Made by a program: the position numbers and the translations under genes. A stretch of DNA of 64,000 nt from an uncultured Woeseiaceae bacterium (GTDB lineage: Bacteria; Pseudomonadota; Gammaproteobacteria; Steroidobacterales; Woeseiaceae): positions 1-64,000 of the forward strand of contig CAMYJB010000007.1 in assembly GCA_947258565.1 (NCBI GenBank), in the 5' to 3' direction. Numbering within the stretch: the stretch's first letter is position 1; every line of letters starts with the position of its first letter. This document shows positions 43,957-53,546 of this stretch, in pieces. A model generated the notes under the pieces. It was not told the origin of the DNA and searched no databases. It worked only from the letters and a program-made list of their open reading frames with translations.

Positions 43957-45021
43957 GTGGCAAAGAGAAGCACAGCAAAGCTACTGCTGGCAAGCACACT
44001 GATTTCGATGGCGATCGGCGGTACCGCCGTCGCCCAGTCCGGACGCGACTACGTCTACGTGGTCGGCTCGTCCACCGTATACCCGTTTTCGACTGTCGTT
44101 GCGGAGCGCTTCGGTCGGAGTTCGGAATTCAAGACACCGAAAGTAGAGTCGACCGGTTCGGGCGGCGGACTGAAGCTGTTTTGTGACGGCGTGGGCGTGG
44201 ACTATCCGGACGTCACCAATTCTTCGCGCGCGATCAAGCAGTCCGAGGTCGACACCTGCGCGGCGAACGGCGTCACGGAGATCGTCGAAGTCAAGATCGG
44301 TTACGACGGCATCGTCCTCGCCAATGCAATCGGCGCGCCTGCAGTCTCGCTGACGCGGGCTGACCTGTACCATGCGCTTGCCAAGGAGGTGCCCGGTGGC
44401 GCTGAAGGCGAACTGATCGAGAATCCGAACAGAACCTGGGCGGATATCAATCCGGCGCTGCCGGCGACCCGCATCGAGGTACTGGGACCGCCGCCGACGT
44501 CCGGTACGCGTGACGCGTTCGTCGAACTCGCAATGGAAGGTGGCTGCAAGACGATTCCGTGGATCAAGGAACTGAAGAATACGGACAAGAACCGTTACAA
44601 GGCGATTTGCCACACGATTCGCGAAGACGGCGCGTTCGTGGAAGCAGGCGAGAACGACAATCTGATCGTGCAGAAGCTCGAGGCCAATCCGGATGCGTTC
44701 GGGATTTTCGGGTTCAGCTTCCTGGATCAGAACGCCGAAAAGGTTAAAGGCGCTGCAGTTGACGGCGTCGAGCCGACGTTCGACGCGATTGCAGACGGCA
44801 GCTATCCGGTCTCGCGGCCGCTATACTTCTACGCGAAGAAAGCACACGTGGATGTCATTCCCGGGCTGCGCGGTTTCCTGCGCGAGTTCACGAGCGAACG
44901 CGCGTGGGGTGATGAGGGCTACCTTTCGGATCGTGGCCTGATCCCGATGCCGGAAGACGAACGCAGTGAGGTCGCGGCGAACGTCAGGGAGTTGAAGTCC
45001 CTGACACTCGCCAGCCAGTAA
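43957..45021 (+). CDS. pstS: Phosphate-binding periplasmic protein PstS
   Basis: 354 residues. The GTG at 43957 lies 6 bases after GGAGGA; an in-frame TTG touches that site and is unlikely. A Sec signal peptide (LLLASTLISMAIGGTAVAQ) precedes the binding-protein fold: YVVGSSTVYPF, ESTGSGGGLKLFC and PTSGTRDAFVE are phosphate-coordinating segments typical of PstS. It captures phosphate in the periplasm for PstCAB. A Pho box lies upstream, and a hairpin between pstS and pstC may reduce read-through. Confidence 0.95.
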   Translation: MAKRSTAKLLLASTLISMAIGGTAVAQSGRDYVYVVGSSTVYPFSTVVAERFGRSSEFKTPKVESTGSGGGLKLFCDGVGVDYPDVTNSSRAIKQSEVDTCAANGVTEIVEVKIGYDGIVLANAIGAPAVSLTRADLYHALAKEVPGGAEGELIENPNRTWADINPALPATRIEVLGPPPTSGTRDAFVELAMEGGCKTIPWIKELKNTDKNRYKAICHTIREDGAFVEAGENDNLIVQKLEANPDAFGIFGFSFLDQNAEKVKGAAVDGVEPTFDAIADGSYPVSRPLYFYAKKAHVDVIPGLRGFLREFTSERAWGDEGYLSDRGLIPMPEDERSEVAANVRELKSLTLASQ

Positions 45022-45046
45022 GCCTTATCCCAGCCTCTGAAACCGT

Positions 45047-45069
45047 CGGCGGCTCGGAAAGGGCCGCCG
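45047..45069 (+). terminator. Attenuator hairpin between pstS and pstC
   Basis: A 9-bp stem (CGGCGGCTC with GGGCCGCCG, one G-U pair) encloses a 5-nt loop and is followed by TATTATTT. It starts 26 bp after the pstS stop. Partial termination would make more binding protein than membrane components, as known for several binding-protein operons. Confidence 0.6.
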
Positions 45070-45103
45070 TATTATTTGTCGAGGGACCAGAGCAACAGCG
45101 CAA

Positions 45104-46492
45104 ATGCAGAACCTGACGCTCATATTGCTGCTTGCGGCGATGGCGGGAGGCGCCTTTTTCATGGGGCGCCGGCGTTCCTTCGCCGTGGTAGGCGGGCTGG
45201 CCCATAGTGCGCGGCTGCACTCCCTGCCGGGTTATTACGGCTACTTCACGCTGATCTGGTGCCTGCTGCCGGCGCTCGGCCTGTTTCTCGTGTGGGTGCT
45301 TGTCGAGCCGAAGGTGATTGTTGCGCTGATCATCGAGAGTCTGCCGGGCGCGCAAAGAACGATGTCGGCGGGCGAACTCAACCTGCTCGTTAACAATATC
45401 CAGAACCTTGCCGCCGGCGACGCGATCAGCGGCGAGATCGACGCGGTCATGCGTGATGCTGCCGATCGCTATAACGACTATGTTGCGGCAAGTCGCCGGA
45501 TGCTTGCAGCGCTGACGCTCGGCATCGCTGGCCTCGGCGGGGCGATCGCACTGCGGCGGATCCGTCCCGAGTTTCGCGCCCGCAACCGGGTAGAGCAGGT
45601 CGTGCTCTATCTGCTTATTGCCGCTTCAAGTATCGCGATTCTCACGACGGTCGGTATCGTGCTGTCCGTGTTGTTCGAAGCGATCCGGTTTTTTCGCGAA
45701 GTGCCGCTGACCGAGTTTCTGTTTGGTCTCAGCTGGAGTCCGCAGACTGCCATACGGGCGGACCAGGTTGGCTCGTCGGGCAGTTTCGGTGCGGTGCCGC
45801 TTTTCGCCGGTACGCTGCTCATCACGGCCATCGCCATGGTTGTTGCAGTACCCGTCGGTCTAATGACCGCGATTTATCTTGCCGAATACTCGTCCTCGCG
45901 GGTACGTGCGGTCGCAAAACCGTTGCTCGAGATACTGGCGGGTATCCCGACAGTGGTGTACGGATTCTTTGCGGCACTGACTGTCGCACCCTGGGTGCGT
46001 ACTGCCGGTGAGTCCATTGGACTCGAGGTGGCGTCCGAGAGCGCACTTGCCGCCGGCCTTGTGATGGGCATCATGATCATCCCGCTGGTTTCTTCATTGT
46101 CCGATGATGCGATTCACGCCGTTCCCACTGCGATGCGCGATGGCGCGCTTGGACTTGGTTCGACCCGTTCCGAGGCGATGGTAAGAGTAATGCTGCCTGC
46201 GGCACTGCCCGGAATCGTCGGCGGGATACTGCTCGCCGTTTCTCGTGCAATCGGCGAAACCATGATCGTAGTTATGGCCGCGGGCCTCGCGGCGAACCTT
46301 ACCGCGAATCCCTTCGAAGCGGTGACGACGGTCACGGTGCAGATCGTCACGTTGCTCGTGGGCGACCAGGAGTTCGATAGCGCGAAGACGCTGGCGGCGT
46401 TTGCACTCGGCCTCATGCTATTCGTGGTGACGCTCTGCCTGAACGTTATCGGTCTTACATTCGTGCGCAAGTACCGGGAGCAATACGAGTAA
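45104..46492 (+). CDS. pstC: Phosphate ABC transporter permease PstC (long form)
   Basis: 462 residues. The C-terminal 300 residues are a binding-protein-dependent permease domain: YLAEYSSSRVRAVAKPLLEILAG is the pre-EAA segment and DGALGLGSTRSEAMVRVMLPAA the EAA loop that contacts PstB. E. coli PstC has 319 residues, so this has about 140 extra residues at the N-terminus: one or two membrane segments, a periplasmic stretch about 75-125 and a third helix. Extended forms also occur in Pseudomonas. It precedes pstA by 4 bp. Confidence 0.92.
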   Translation: MQNLTLILLLAAMAGGAFFMGRRRSFAVVGGLAHSARLHSLPGYYGYFTLIWCLLPALGLFLVWVLVEPKVIVALIIESLPGAQRTMSAGELNLLVNNIQNLAAGDAISGEIDAVMRDAADRYNDYVAASRRMLAALTLGIAGLGGAIALRRIRPEFRARNRVEQVVLYLLIAASSIAILTTVGIVLSVLFEAIRFFREVPLTEFLFGLSWSPQTAIRADQVGSSGSFGAVPLFAGTLLITAIAMVVAVPVGLMTAIYLAEYSSSRVRAVAKPLLEILAGIPTVVYGFFAALTVAPWVRTAGESIGLEVASESALAAGLVMGIMIIPLVSSLSDDAIHAVPTAMRDGALGLGSTRSEAMVRVMLPAALPGIVGGILLAVSRAIGETMIVVMAAGLAANLTANPFEAVTTVTVQIVTLLVGDQEFDSAKTLAAFALGLMLFVVTLCLNVIGLTFVRKYREQYE

Positions 46493-46496
46493 CACC

Positions 46497-47777
46497 ATGA
46501 CAGCGAGTCGGAAAAAATCGAGGGAAATCGTCGAAGCGGGCCTCGCGCGCCGCCGCCGTAAAGAGGCGACGTTCCGCGCCACCGGGATGCTGGCGACCGC
46601 GGTGGGCGTGATATTCCTCGGAGTCTTCTTTGCAACCCTCATAGTGCAGGGGGCGTCTGCGTTCAAACAGACTTTCATAAAGCTCGACGTTGTGATGTCG
46701 GAAAGCGTACTCGCCCCCGACGGCGAACTCGACCTGGCCTACGCGGATTTCGACGGACTCGTCCGGAACGCACTGCGCAGGGATTTCCCGAACGTGTCCG
46801 GACGCGGTGAACGACGCGAACTGTACCGGCTCGTAAGTGTCGCGGCGGGCTACGAGCTGCGTGACCTGGTCGCGGGCGATCCATCACTGCTCGGTTCGAC
46901 CGTCGAAATCTGGGTGCCCGCAGCATCGAACGTGGACATGCTCATAAAAGGAAATATCGATCCGTCGATCGATGAATCATTGCGTCCGATCAGTGACGCC
47001 CAGGTAGCATGGGTAGAGTCGCTGCAGCGATCGGATAGACTCGAAACCCGGTTCAACACGGCTCTGTTCACGAACGGTGATTCGCGGGAACCGGAGCTGG
47101 CCGGTATCAGGGGCGCGCTGATGGGCTCGTTTTACATGCTCATTGTAACTGTGGCCCTCGCGTTCCCCATCGGCGTTGCCGCGGCTATCTACCTCGAGGA
47201 ATTTGCGCCAAGGAGCCGGTGGTCAGATCTCATCGAGGTCAATATAAACAACCTGGCGGCCGTGCCATCGATCGTGTTCGGCCTGCTGGGCCTCGCGGTG
47301 TTCATCAACTGGATGGCATTGCCGCGATCTGCGCCGCTGGTCGGCGGACTGGTTCTCTCGCTGCTGACGTTGCCGGTGATCATTATTGCCTCGCGCGCCG
47401 CCATCCAGTCGGTGCCCCCGTCCATAAGGGAAGCCGCACTGGGCCTGGGCGCGTCGAAGATGCAGGTGGTCTTTCATCACGTATTGCCGCTGGCGCTGCC
47501 GGGCATGCTCACCGGAACCATCATCGGTATGAGCCGGGCGCTTGGGGAATCAGCGCCGTTGCTGATGATTGGCATGGTCGCATTTATCGTCGACGTGCCC
47601 GGTAGTTTTACCGATCCCGCGACCGCACTGCCTGTCCAGGTATACCTGTGGGCCGACAGCCCGGAGCGCGCTTTCGCAGAAAGAACCTCGGCAGCGATCA
47701 TCGTGTTGCTGGGATTCTTGCTGATGATGAACCTGGCCGCGGTAATAATTCGGAAACGAATGGAACGAAAATGGTAG
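46497..47777 (+). CDS. pstA: Phosphate ABC transporter permease PstA (long form)
   Basis: 426 residues versus about 300 for E. coli PstA. One membrane segment (residues about 22-45) is followed by a periplasmic region of about 150 residues (46-205), then a permease domain with EEFAPRSRWSDLIEVNINNLAAV and the EAA loop REAALGLGASKMQVVFHHVLP. The long periplasmic segment may contact PstS or sense phosphate; this is inference. Start 46497, 4 bases after the pstC stop; translation is probably coupled. The pstB gene follows. Confidence 0.92.
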   Translation: MTASRKKSREIVEAGLARRRRKEATFRATGMLATAVGVIFLGVFFATLIVQGASAFKQTFIKLDVVMSESVLAPDGELDLAYADFDGLVRNALRRDFPNVSGRGERRELYRLVSVAAGYELRDLVAGDPSLLGSTVEIWVPAASNVDMLIKGNIDPSIDESLRPISDAQVAWVESLQRSDRLETRFNTALFTNGDSREPELAGIRGALMGSFYMLIVTVALAFPIGVAAAIYLEEFAPRSRWSDLIEVNINNLAAVPSIVFGLLGLAVFINWMALPRSAPLVGGLVLSLLTLPVIIIASRAAIQSVPPSIREAALGLGASKMQVVFHHVLPLALPGMLTGTIIGMSRALGESAPLLMIGMVAFIVDVPGSFTDPATALPVQVYLWADSPERAFAERTSAAIIVLLGFLLMMNLAAVIIRKRMERKW

Positions 47778-47807
47778 GCAGAGCATTTGAGCTCGAAAGG
47801 GACCTGT

Positions 47808-48743
47808 ATGAGAATGGCTGGCATGACTGAGACCAAGATCACCGAGGAAGAGGCGGTGCCCGAGGCGAGGCGGGTCGAAACCGACGGTGTGCCGGCGGCG
47901 CAGAAGCCGAACGGTGTGGCGGCGCACACGGTCGTCGAACGCGTTGCGGAACTCGGCGAGAAAACGGTAGGGGAGGTTCGGTGCGACAACCCGTTCATCG
48001 TAACCGAGAACGTGGACGTCTATTACGGCGACAACCATGCGATCCAGAATGTAACGCTTGAAATCGGCAAGAGCGAGGTAATTGCGCTCATCGGTCCTTC
48101 GGGTTGTGGCAAGTCGACGTACCTGCGTTGCCTCAACCGCATGAATGACTCGATCGAATCAGCCCGGGTTACGGGGACGATTACGCTCGACCGTCAGGAT
48201 ATCTATGGTAGCGATCTGGATCCTGTTGCGTTACGGGCACGCGTCGGAATGGTCTTCCAGAAGCCTAACCCGTTCCCGAAAAGCATCTATGACAACGTCG
48301 CATACGGGCCGCGTATTCATGGGCTCGCATCGGATCGCGCCGAACTCGACGAAATCGTTCATACGAGCCTCGATCGTGCGGGATTGCTGAAAGAAGTCAA
48401 GGATCGCATGGACGAGCCGGGGACGGGGTTGTCGGGCGGTCAGCAGCAGCGACTGTGTATCGCGCGCACCATTGCGGTCAACCCGGAGGTCATACTCATG
48501 GATGAGCCGTGCTCGGCACTCGATCCCATCGCTACGGCGCGAATCGAGGACCTGATAGACGAATTGTCGCGTGATTACGCGATCGTCATAGTCACGCATT
48601 CGATGCAGCAGGCTGCGCGTGTATCGCAACGCGTCGCCTATTTCCACCTGGGCCGCCTGGTCGAGGTAGACGAAACGAATAGGATTTTCACCAACCCGCA
48701 GCACAAGCTGACCGAGGACTACATCACCGGCCGCATCGGCTGA
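47808..48743 (+). CDS. pstB: Phosphate ABC transporter ATP-binding protein PstB
   Basis: 311 residues. The ABC ATPase core has Walker [18 protein letters not shown], signature [16 protein letters not shown], Walker [15 protein letters not shown] and the H-loop [28 protein letters not shown] is typical of PstB. The first 60 residues, of low complexity and rich in Glu/Ala/Val, extend beyond usual PstB (about 257 residues). Start 47808 is preferred for its AAAGGGA site; upstream TTG and downstream ATG codons are alternatives. It powers phosphate uptake. PhoU is not next to it. Confidence 0.95.
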   Translation: MRMAGMTETKITEEEAVPEARRVETDGVPAAQKPNGVAAHTVVERVAELGEKTVGEVRCDNPFIVTENVDVYYGDNHAIQNVTLEIGKSEVIALIGPSGCGKSTYLRCLNRMNDSIESARVTGTITLDRQDIYGSDLDPVALRARVGMVFQKPNPFPKSIYDNVAYGPRIHGLASDRAELDEIVHTSLDRAGLLKEVKDRMDEPGTGLSGGQQQRLCIARTIAVNPEVILMDEPCSALDPIATARIEDLIDELSRDYAIVIVTHSMQQAARVSQRVAYFHLGRLVEVDETNRIFTNPQHKLTEDYITGRIG

Positions 48744-48762
48744 CGACGAGGCAGGTCGTCAG
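48740..48762. terminator. Palindromic hairpin shared by convergent pstB and yffB
   Basis: CTGACGAC and GTCGTCAG form a perfect 8-bp stem around a 7-nt loop. The pstB stop lies in the left arm and the yffB stop in the right, so the hairpin can end both transcripts. A T4 run follows on the plus strand only. Confidence 0.5.
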
Positions 48763-49112
48763 GCGGTCTTTTCGAGAAAATCGGTAAACCGCTTCTCCGA
48801 GAATCCAACCGCAAAGAAGGCAGGGTGCTCGAGCACCGGCCGTTTTACCAGCGTTGGCTGATCCAGCATTTTCGCAAACGCCCTGTCCCTCGTCATGTCG
48901 CTGCGATCGGCCTCCGGGATCTTACGCCACGTGAGGCTCTTCCTGTTGAGCAGGCGCTCCCACTCGATCCGCGTCGACCAGCGCTCCAGCATCTGTATGT
49001 CCAGGCCGTCTTCGCGCAGGTCGTGAAAGCGGAACTCGATATTGCGGGCGTCGAGGAATTTTCTCGCTCGCCGGCAGGTATCGCAGCTCTTGATGCCGTA
49101 AACGGTCAGCAT
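48759..49112 (-). CDS. yffB: ArsC/Spx-family protein YffB
   Basis: 117-residue thioredoxin-fold protein of the ArsC/Spx family. It begins MLTVYGIKSCDTCRRARKFL, with the CxxC-like active site, and has the length of YffB. YffB-type proteins are usually found next to dapE or dapD, and here it follows dapD by 13 bp. A reductase role with glutathione is suspected for the family but unproven. It ends at a palindrome against pstB. Confidence 0.85.
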   Translation of the reverse strand: MLTVYGIKSCDTCRRARKFLDARNIEFRFHDLREDGLDIQMLERWSTRIEWERLLNRKSLTWRKIPEADRSDMTRDRAFAKMLDQPTLVKRPVLEHPAFFAVGFSEKRFTDFLEKTA

Positions 49113-49125
49113 TGCAAACTCCTAC

Positions 49126-49974
49126 CTATTTCGAGCTTTTCAGGAGCTCGTCTTCCGCATGTCTCAGCAGTTCGTTCAATCCGGTCTTGGCGCGGGTCCT
49201 GGCGTCGACGTGCTTCACGATGACGGCGCAATACAGCGAGTACCTGCCGTCCTTCGACGGCAGATTGCCGGGGACCACGACGGAGCCGGCAGGAACGCGC
49301 CCGTACATGATTTCGCCGGTCTCGCGATCGTAGATCCGCGTGCTTTGACCGATATAGACGCCCATGGAGAGCACCGCGCCCTGCTCGACGACAACGCCTT
49401 CGACGACTTCCGAGCGTGCGCCGATGAAACAGTCGTCCTCGATGATGGTTGGACCCGCCTGCACCGGTTCCAGCACGCCGCCAATCCCGACGCCGCCGGA
49501 CAGGTGCACGTTCCGGCCGATCTGGGCGCAGCTGCCGACGGTCGCCCAGGTGTCCACCATGGTGCCGCTGTCGATGTTGGCACCGATGTTCACGTAACTC
49601 GGCATCAGCACGACGTCCGGCGCGACATAAGCACCGCGCCGCACGATAGCGTCGGGCACGACGCGCACACCGTCGGCGGCGAATTGTTCCGCGTCGTAGT
49701 TCGCATACTTGAGCGGCACCTTGTCGTAGAAATGTGAATATCCGCCTTCGATTACCGCGTTGCTCTTCAGCCGGAACGACAGCAGGACGGCTTTCTTCAG
49801 CCACTGGTGCACGTGCCAGTCGCCGTCGATTTTCTCGGCGACCCGCGCTTCGCCCGAGTCGAGCATGGCGATCGCGGTTTCAACTGCATCTGACAACCGC
49901 TTACGTTCGCTGCCGCTGTCCGTTTTGCCGCCCCGCTCGAATCCGCGTTCGACGATGTCAATGAGCTCTGTCAT
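49126..49974 (-). CDS. dapD: Tetrahydrodipicolinate N-succinyltransferase
   Basis: 282-residue left-handed beta-helix transferase of the succinylase branch of lysine/DAP synthesis. Hexapeptide repeats ([40 protein letters not shown]) form the helix, and the N-terminal domain matches the family. Its ATG overlaps the glnD stop (ATGA), so the two are coupled. dapD and dapE make consecutive parts of the same pathway, though dapE is on the other side of the pst operon. Confidence 0.95.
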   Translation of the reverse strand: MTELIDIVERGFERGGKTDSGSERKRLSDAVETAIAMLDSGEARVAEKIDGDWHVHQWLKKAVLLSFRLKSNAVIEGGYSHFYDKVPLKYANYDAEQFAADGVRVVPDAIVRRGAYVAPDVVLMPSYVNIGANIDSGTMVDTWATVGSCAQIGRNVHLSGGVGIGGVLEPVQAGPTIIEDDCFIGARSEVVEGVVVEQGAVLSMGVYIGQSTRIYDRETGEIMYGRVPAGSVVVPGNLPSKDGRYSLYCAVIVKHVDARTRAKTGLNELLRHAEDELLKSSK

Positions 49975-52601
49975 GCCGGTGTCCGTGTTGCCAAAACCTG
50001 GTTGCCAGCGCTGTCTTCGTCGATCGCCCGGATCAACGCGTCACGCAAACGTGATTTTGCCTCTTCTTCGAGCGGATTGCCCGATTCGTCGCTGATATAG
50101 AAGACGTCTTCGGCACGCTCGCCGATCGTCATGATCTTGGCCGCATCGATGTCGACGCCTTCATCGATGAATACCTTGCCGATCTTGCTGAGAAGGCCGG
50201 GACGGTCGGCGGCATCCAGCTCCATGACCGTCAGGCCACGCGTCGTTTCGGGACTGAATTCGACCTCGGTCTTGGTCGTGAACATCCTGGCCTGCCGGGG
50301 TACCGTGCGCGTCACCTTGGCGACGTCGTCGTCGCTGGCTGTAAGTACACGCGTCAGCGAGCGACGGATCTTGGTCATCCGTGACTCGTCGATATCCATG
50401 CGCTTGTCGAGTTCCATGAAGATGAAAGAGTCCAGGCTGTACTGGTTCTCCAGCGGCACGACCCTCGCGTCGACGATCGTCATGCCGAGTTCGTCGAGCA
50501 AAGCAGTCGCGTGAGCAAAGGTGTGCTTGCTGCGCGGCGTATACAGCACAGCCTCGACACGGTCCCCCCCGGCTTGCTTGCGCACATCGACAAGCCCGAT
50601 TTCCGAGTCGATATCGGAATCCGCCAGCCATTCGGTGTGCCAGGCGATCTCGTTGCTCCGATGACGCAGGAAGTAGCGGTCGTTCATCAGTTGCCAGACT
50701 GCGTCGATGCGCTCGTCGCTGATGTCGCTCTCGCGCAGTAATTCGCGGGCCTGGGCCTGCTTTTCGAGAATCAGCTGGTCCGCGTCGATGGGGTTCTCGA
50801 GGCCGTGCCGGAGCGCGCGCGACGTGAGTTCGTACAGGTCGCGAAACAGGGATGCCTTCCAGGAATTCCAAAGTTTCGGGTTGGTGCCGCGGACGTCGGC
50901 CACCGTCAGCACATAGAGATAGTCGAGATGCAGCTGGTCGCCGACCTGGGCGGCGAACTCATTGATCACGTCGGGATCGCCGATATCCTGCTTCTGCGCC
51001 GTCGTCGACAGGGCCAGGTGGTGCAACACCAGCCACGCCACGGTCCGGGCCTCGTACTTGCTCATGCCGTGCTCGAGGCAGAACGCTTCGGCGTCCACGG
51101 CCCCGAGTTCCGAATGATCGCCACCACGGCCCTTCGCAATATCGTGAAACAGGCCGGACAGGTATGCGATTTCCGGCTTTTCCAGCGACTGCATGATGCG
51201 GCTGCAGTGAGGAAATTCGTGGTCGTAGCGGGAGAGGGCGAATCGCCGCAGGTTGCTGACCACGAACAGGGTATGTTCGTCGACCGTGTAGGTATGGAAC
51301 AGGTCGTATTGCATGCGGCCCACGATTCGGCCGAACGAGGGGATGTACAGACCGAGTACGCCGTACAGGTTCATGCGGCGGAGTTCGTGGGTCACGCCCT
51401 GCGGTGCGCGCAGGATCGACAGGAATAACCGGTGATTTCGCGGGTTCTGGCGAAACTCCTCGTCGATCAGAAACAGGTTGCGCCTGATCTGGCCGATCGT
51501 GTAGGCGCTGACGCCGCGGATATCGGCGTGCTGCTGCAGCAGCAGGAACAGCTCGAGCAGCGCCGACGGGTCGTCGTGGAAGACGTTCTCGTCAACGGTC
51601 TGCAGATAGCCGTTCTTGACCTGGAAACGTTCGTTCAGCGGCTCGGGCGATGCATCCGGGTTCATGAGGATGGCCTCCTCGAACAACTGCAGCAGCATCT
51701 CGTTGAGTCGCGACAGGTCCATCACTGTGCGGTAATAGCGCTGCATGAACTGCTCGACGGCGAGCGTGTAACTGGCGTCCTCGTAGCCGAGCATCTGCGC
51801 GATCCTGACCTGGTGGTCGAACAGCAGCCTGTCTTCGGCACGGCCGGTAAGAAGGTGCAGCGCGAAGCGCACGCGCCACAGGAACGCCTGGCCGCCTTTC
51901 AGCCTCCGCAGCTGCCCGGGCGACAGAAACTGGTGTTCGACGAGCTCGTCGAAGGTCTTGACGCCGAAATGCCGCTTCGCGACCCAGCCGATCATCTGGA
52001 TATCGCGCAGGCCGCCGGGACTGCCCTTGACGTTCGGCTCGAGGTTGTAGCCGGTGTCGTGATAGCGATGGTGCCGGGCGATCTGCTCGCGGCGCTTCTC
52101 TGCGAAGAATTCCTGCGGCGACCAGATCCGCTTCGGCCCGACCGCTGCCTGCATGGCCTCGAACAGTGCCCCGGGGCCCGCGACCAGGCGTGCCTCCATC
52201 AGCGTCGTCGCGACGGTCAGGTCCGCGGTGGCCTGCTCGACGCATTGCTGCACGGTGCGCACACTGTGCCCGATTTCGAGGCCGATATCCCACAGAGAGG
52301 TAATGAATGCCGACAGCGCCAGCTCGGCATCGGCATCGATCGACTCCGGCAGTAAGAGCATGATGTCGACGTCGGAACAGGGATGGAGTTCGCCGCGCCC
52401 GTAGCCGCCCACTGCGACGAGCGCCACGTCCCCGGACAACTCGCCCATATGGGTCTGCCACAGGTCGCATAGCAGATCGTCGATCGCGGTGGCGCGATCG
52501 TGGACGAGATCGACGACGGACTCGCCCGCAATGAACCGACTCTTGAGATCGGCATCGATCGCGGCCAGCGAGGCCCGGCTTTTAGCGTGCGTCTGCACCA
52601 A
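49971..52601 (-). CDS. glnD: Bifunctional PII uridylyltransferase/uridylyl-removing enzyme GlnD
   Basis: 876 residues. The nucleotidyltransferase motif [18 protein letters not shown] near residue 65 (GG...S-D-x-D) attaches UMP to PII. The HD domain [14 protein letters not shown] removes it. Two ACT domains at the C-terminus ([29 protein letters not shown]) sense glutamine. Length matches the family. It is the central nitrogen-status sensor. It overlaps map by 20 bp and dapD by 4 bp, consistent with the conserved map-glnD-dapD order. Confidence 0.95.
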   Translation of the reverse strand: MVQTHAKSRASLAAIDADLKSRFIAGESVVDLVHDRATAIDDLLCDLWQTHMGELSGDVALVAVGGYGRGELHPCSDVDIMLLLPESIDADAELALSAFITSLWDIGLEIGHSVRTVQQCVEQATADLTVATTLMEARLVAGPGALFEAMQAAVGPKRIWSPQEFFAEKRREQIARHHRYHDTGYNLEPNVKGSPGGLRDIQMIGWVAKRHFGVKTFDELVEHQFLSPGQLRRLKGGQAFLWRVRFALHLLTGRAEDRLLFDHQVRIAQMLGYEDASYTLAVEQFMQRYYRTVMDLSRLNEMLLQLFEEAILMNPDASPEPLNERFQVKNGYLQTVDENVFHDDPSALLELFLLLQQHADIRGVSAYTIGQIRRNLFLIDEEFRQNPRNHRLFLSILRAPQGVTHELRRMNLYGVLGLYIPSFGRIVGRMQYDLFHTYTVDEHTLFVVSNLRRFALSRYDHEFPHCSRIMQSLEKPEIAYLSGLFHDIAKGRGGDHSELGAVDAEAFCLEHGMSKYEARTVAWLVLHHLALSTTAQKQDIGDPDVINEFAAQVGDQLHLDYLYVLTVADVRGTNPKLWNSWKASLFRDLYELTSRALRHGLENPIDADQLILEKQAQARELLRESDISDERIDAVWQLMNDRYFLRHRSNEIAWHTEWLADSDIDSEIGLVDVRKQAGGDRVEAVLYTPRSKHTFAHATALLDELGMTIVDARVVPLENQYSLDSFIFMELDKRMDIDESRMTKIRRSLTRVLTASDDDVAKVTRTVPRQARMFTTKTEVEFSPETTRGLTVMELDAADRPGLLSKIGKVFIDEGVDIDAAKIMTIGERAEDVFYISDESGNPLEEEAKSRLRDALIRAIDEDSAGNQVLATRTPA

Positions 52602-53346
52602 GTGTCAGTACTTCGTGGCCTGTTTCGGTGACGAGCACCGTGTGTTCCCACTGCGCGGAGAGGCTGTGGTCCTTGGTTACTACGGTCCAGCCGTCCGGCA
52701 GGAGCTTTACCGCGGCCTTGCCGGCATTGACCATCGGCTCCACGGTCAGGGTCATGCCCGCCCGCAGCTCCATTCCGGTGCCGGGACTGCCGTAATGCAG
52801 GACCTGCGGGTCCTCGTGAAACACCCGGCCGATTCCGTGGCCGCAGTATTCTCGCACCACGGAAAAGCGATTCTTCTCCACGTGATGCTGGATGGCGGCG
52901 CCGACGTCACCCAGGTGCTTGCCGGGCGCCAGCTCCCCGATGCCCAGCCACATGCTCTCGAAGGCGACCTCGGCCAGGCGCTGCGCCTGAATACCGGGCT
53001 TTCCGGCGAAGAACATGCGGCTGGTATCGCCGTGGAAGCCGTCCTTGATGACGGTGATGTCGATGTTGACCGCGTCCCCGGCCTTGAGCCTGCGATCGCC
53101 GGGAATGCCGTGGCAGACGACGTGGTTGACGGAGGTGCAGATCGATTTCGGAAAGCCCCGGTAGTTGAGCGGGGCCGGGATCGCGCCCTGTACCTCCGTG
53201 ATGTACTCGTGGCAGATGCGATCGAGCTCACCCGTCGAGACGCCCGGTTTTACATAATCACCGATCATGTCGAGCACGTCAGCGGCCAGGCGGCCGGCAA
53301 TTCGCATCTTGTCCTGCTCGTCGGCAGTCTTGATTGTCACGGTCAT
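52582..53346 (-). CDS. map: Methionine aminopeptidase, type I
   Basis: 254-residue dinuclear-metal protease that removes N-terminal Met from new proteins. Conserved elements are NHVVCHGIPGDRRLKAGD, HGDTSRMF (metal ligands) and CGHGIGRVFHEDP, and the late TVEPMVN and WEHTVLVTE motifs. Its 3' end overlaps glnD. It is divergent from rpsB, the usual map/rpsB neighbourhood in proteobacteria. Confidence 0.95.
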   Translation of the reverse strand: MTVTIKTADEQDKMRIAGRLAADVLDMIGDYVKPGVSTGELDRICHEYITEVQGAIPAPLNYRGFPKSICTSVNHVVCHGIPGDRRLKAGDAVNIDITVIKDGFHGDTSRMFFAGKPGIQAQRLAEVAFESMWLGIGELAPGKHLGDVGAAIQHHVEKNRFSVVREYCGHGIGRVFHEDPQVLHYGSPGTGMELRAGMTLTVEPMVNAGKAAVKLLPDGWTVVTKDHSLSAQWEHTVLVTETGHEVLTLGADAR

Positions 53347-53403
53347 AGGATTGGGTTCTGTCAGGATCCGCGCCGCCGGGCACGACGTTCACTCGATCAC
53401 GCG

Positions 53404-53432
53404 TTGTTGGCCGCGACGGGCTATGGTATAAA
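53404..53432 (+). promoter_or_regulatory. Candidate rpsB promoter
   Basis: TTGTTG (53404-53409) and TATAAA (53427-53432) are spaced 17 bp, with TGG just before the -10. A GC-rich stretch (GCGCGCGCC) follows at the expected start site, a discriminator typical of stringently controlled ribosomal promoters. Confidence 0.55.
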
Positions 53433-53488
53433 GCGCGCGCCCTAGAGGCAATTAATCCACACGCATACCGTCACATCGCACTGGGTGC

Positions 53489-53535
53489 CCCAACGAAAAA
53501 GGGGTTGGGCGATGGGGTTTGCGGAGGCCTAACCC
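53489..53535 (+). promoter_or_regulatory. Structured leader of rpsB, possible S2 autoregulatory element
   Basis: Two stem-loops can form in the leader: CCCAAC/GTTGGG (53489-53494 with 53504-53509) and GGGTT/AACCC (53515-53519 with 53531-53535), ending directly before the GGAGA ribosome site (53536-53540). Ribosomal protein S2 leaders are known to autoregulate in gammaproteobacteria. Whether this one belongs to that RNA family was not tested. Confidence 0.4.
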
Positions 53536-53546
53536 GGAGAAACGAA

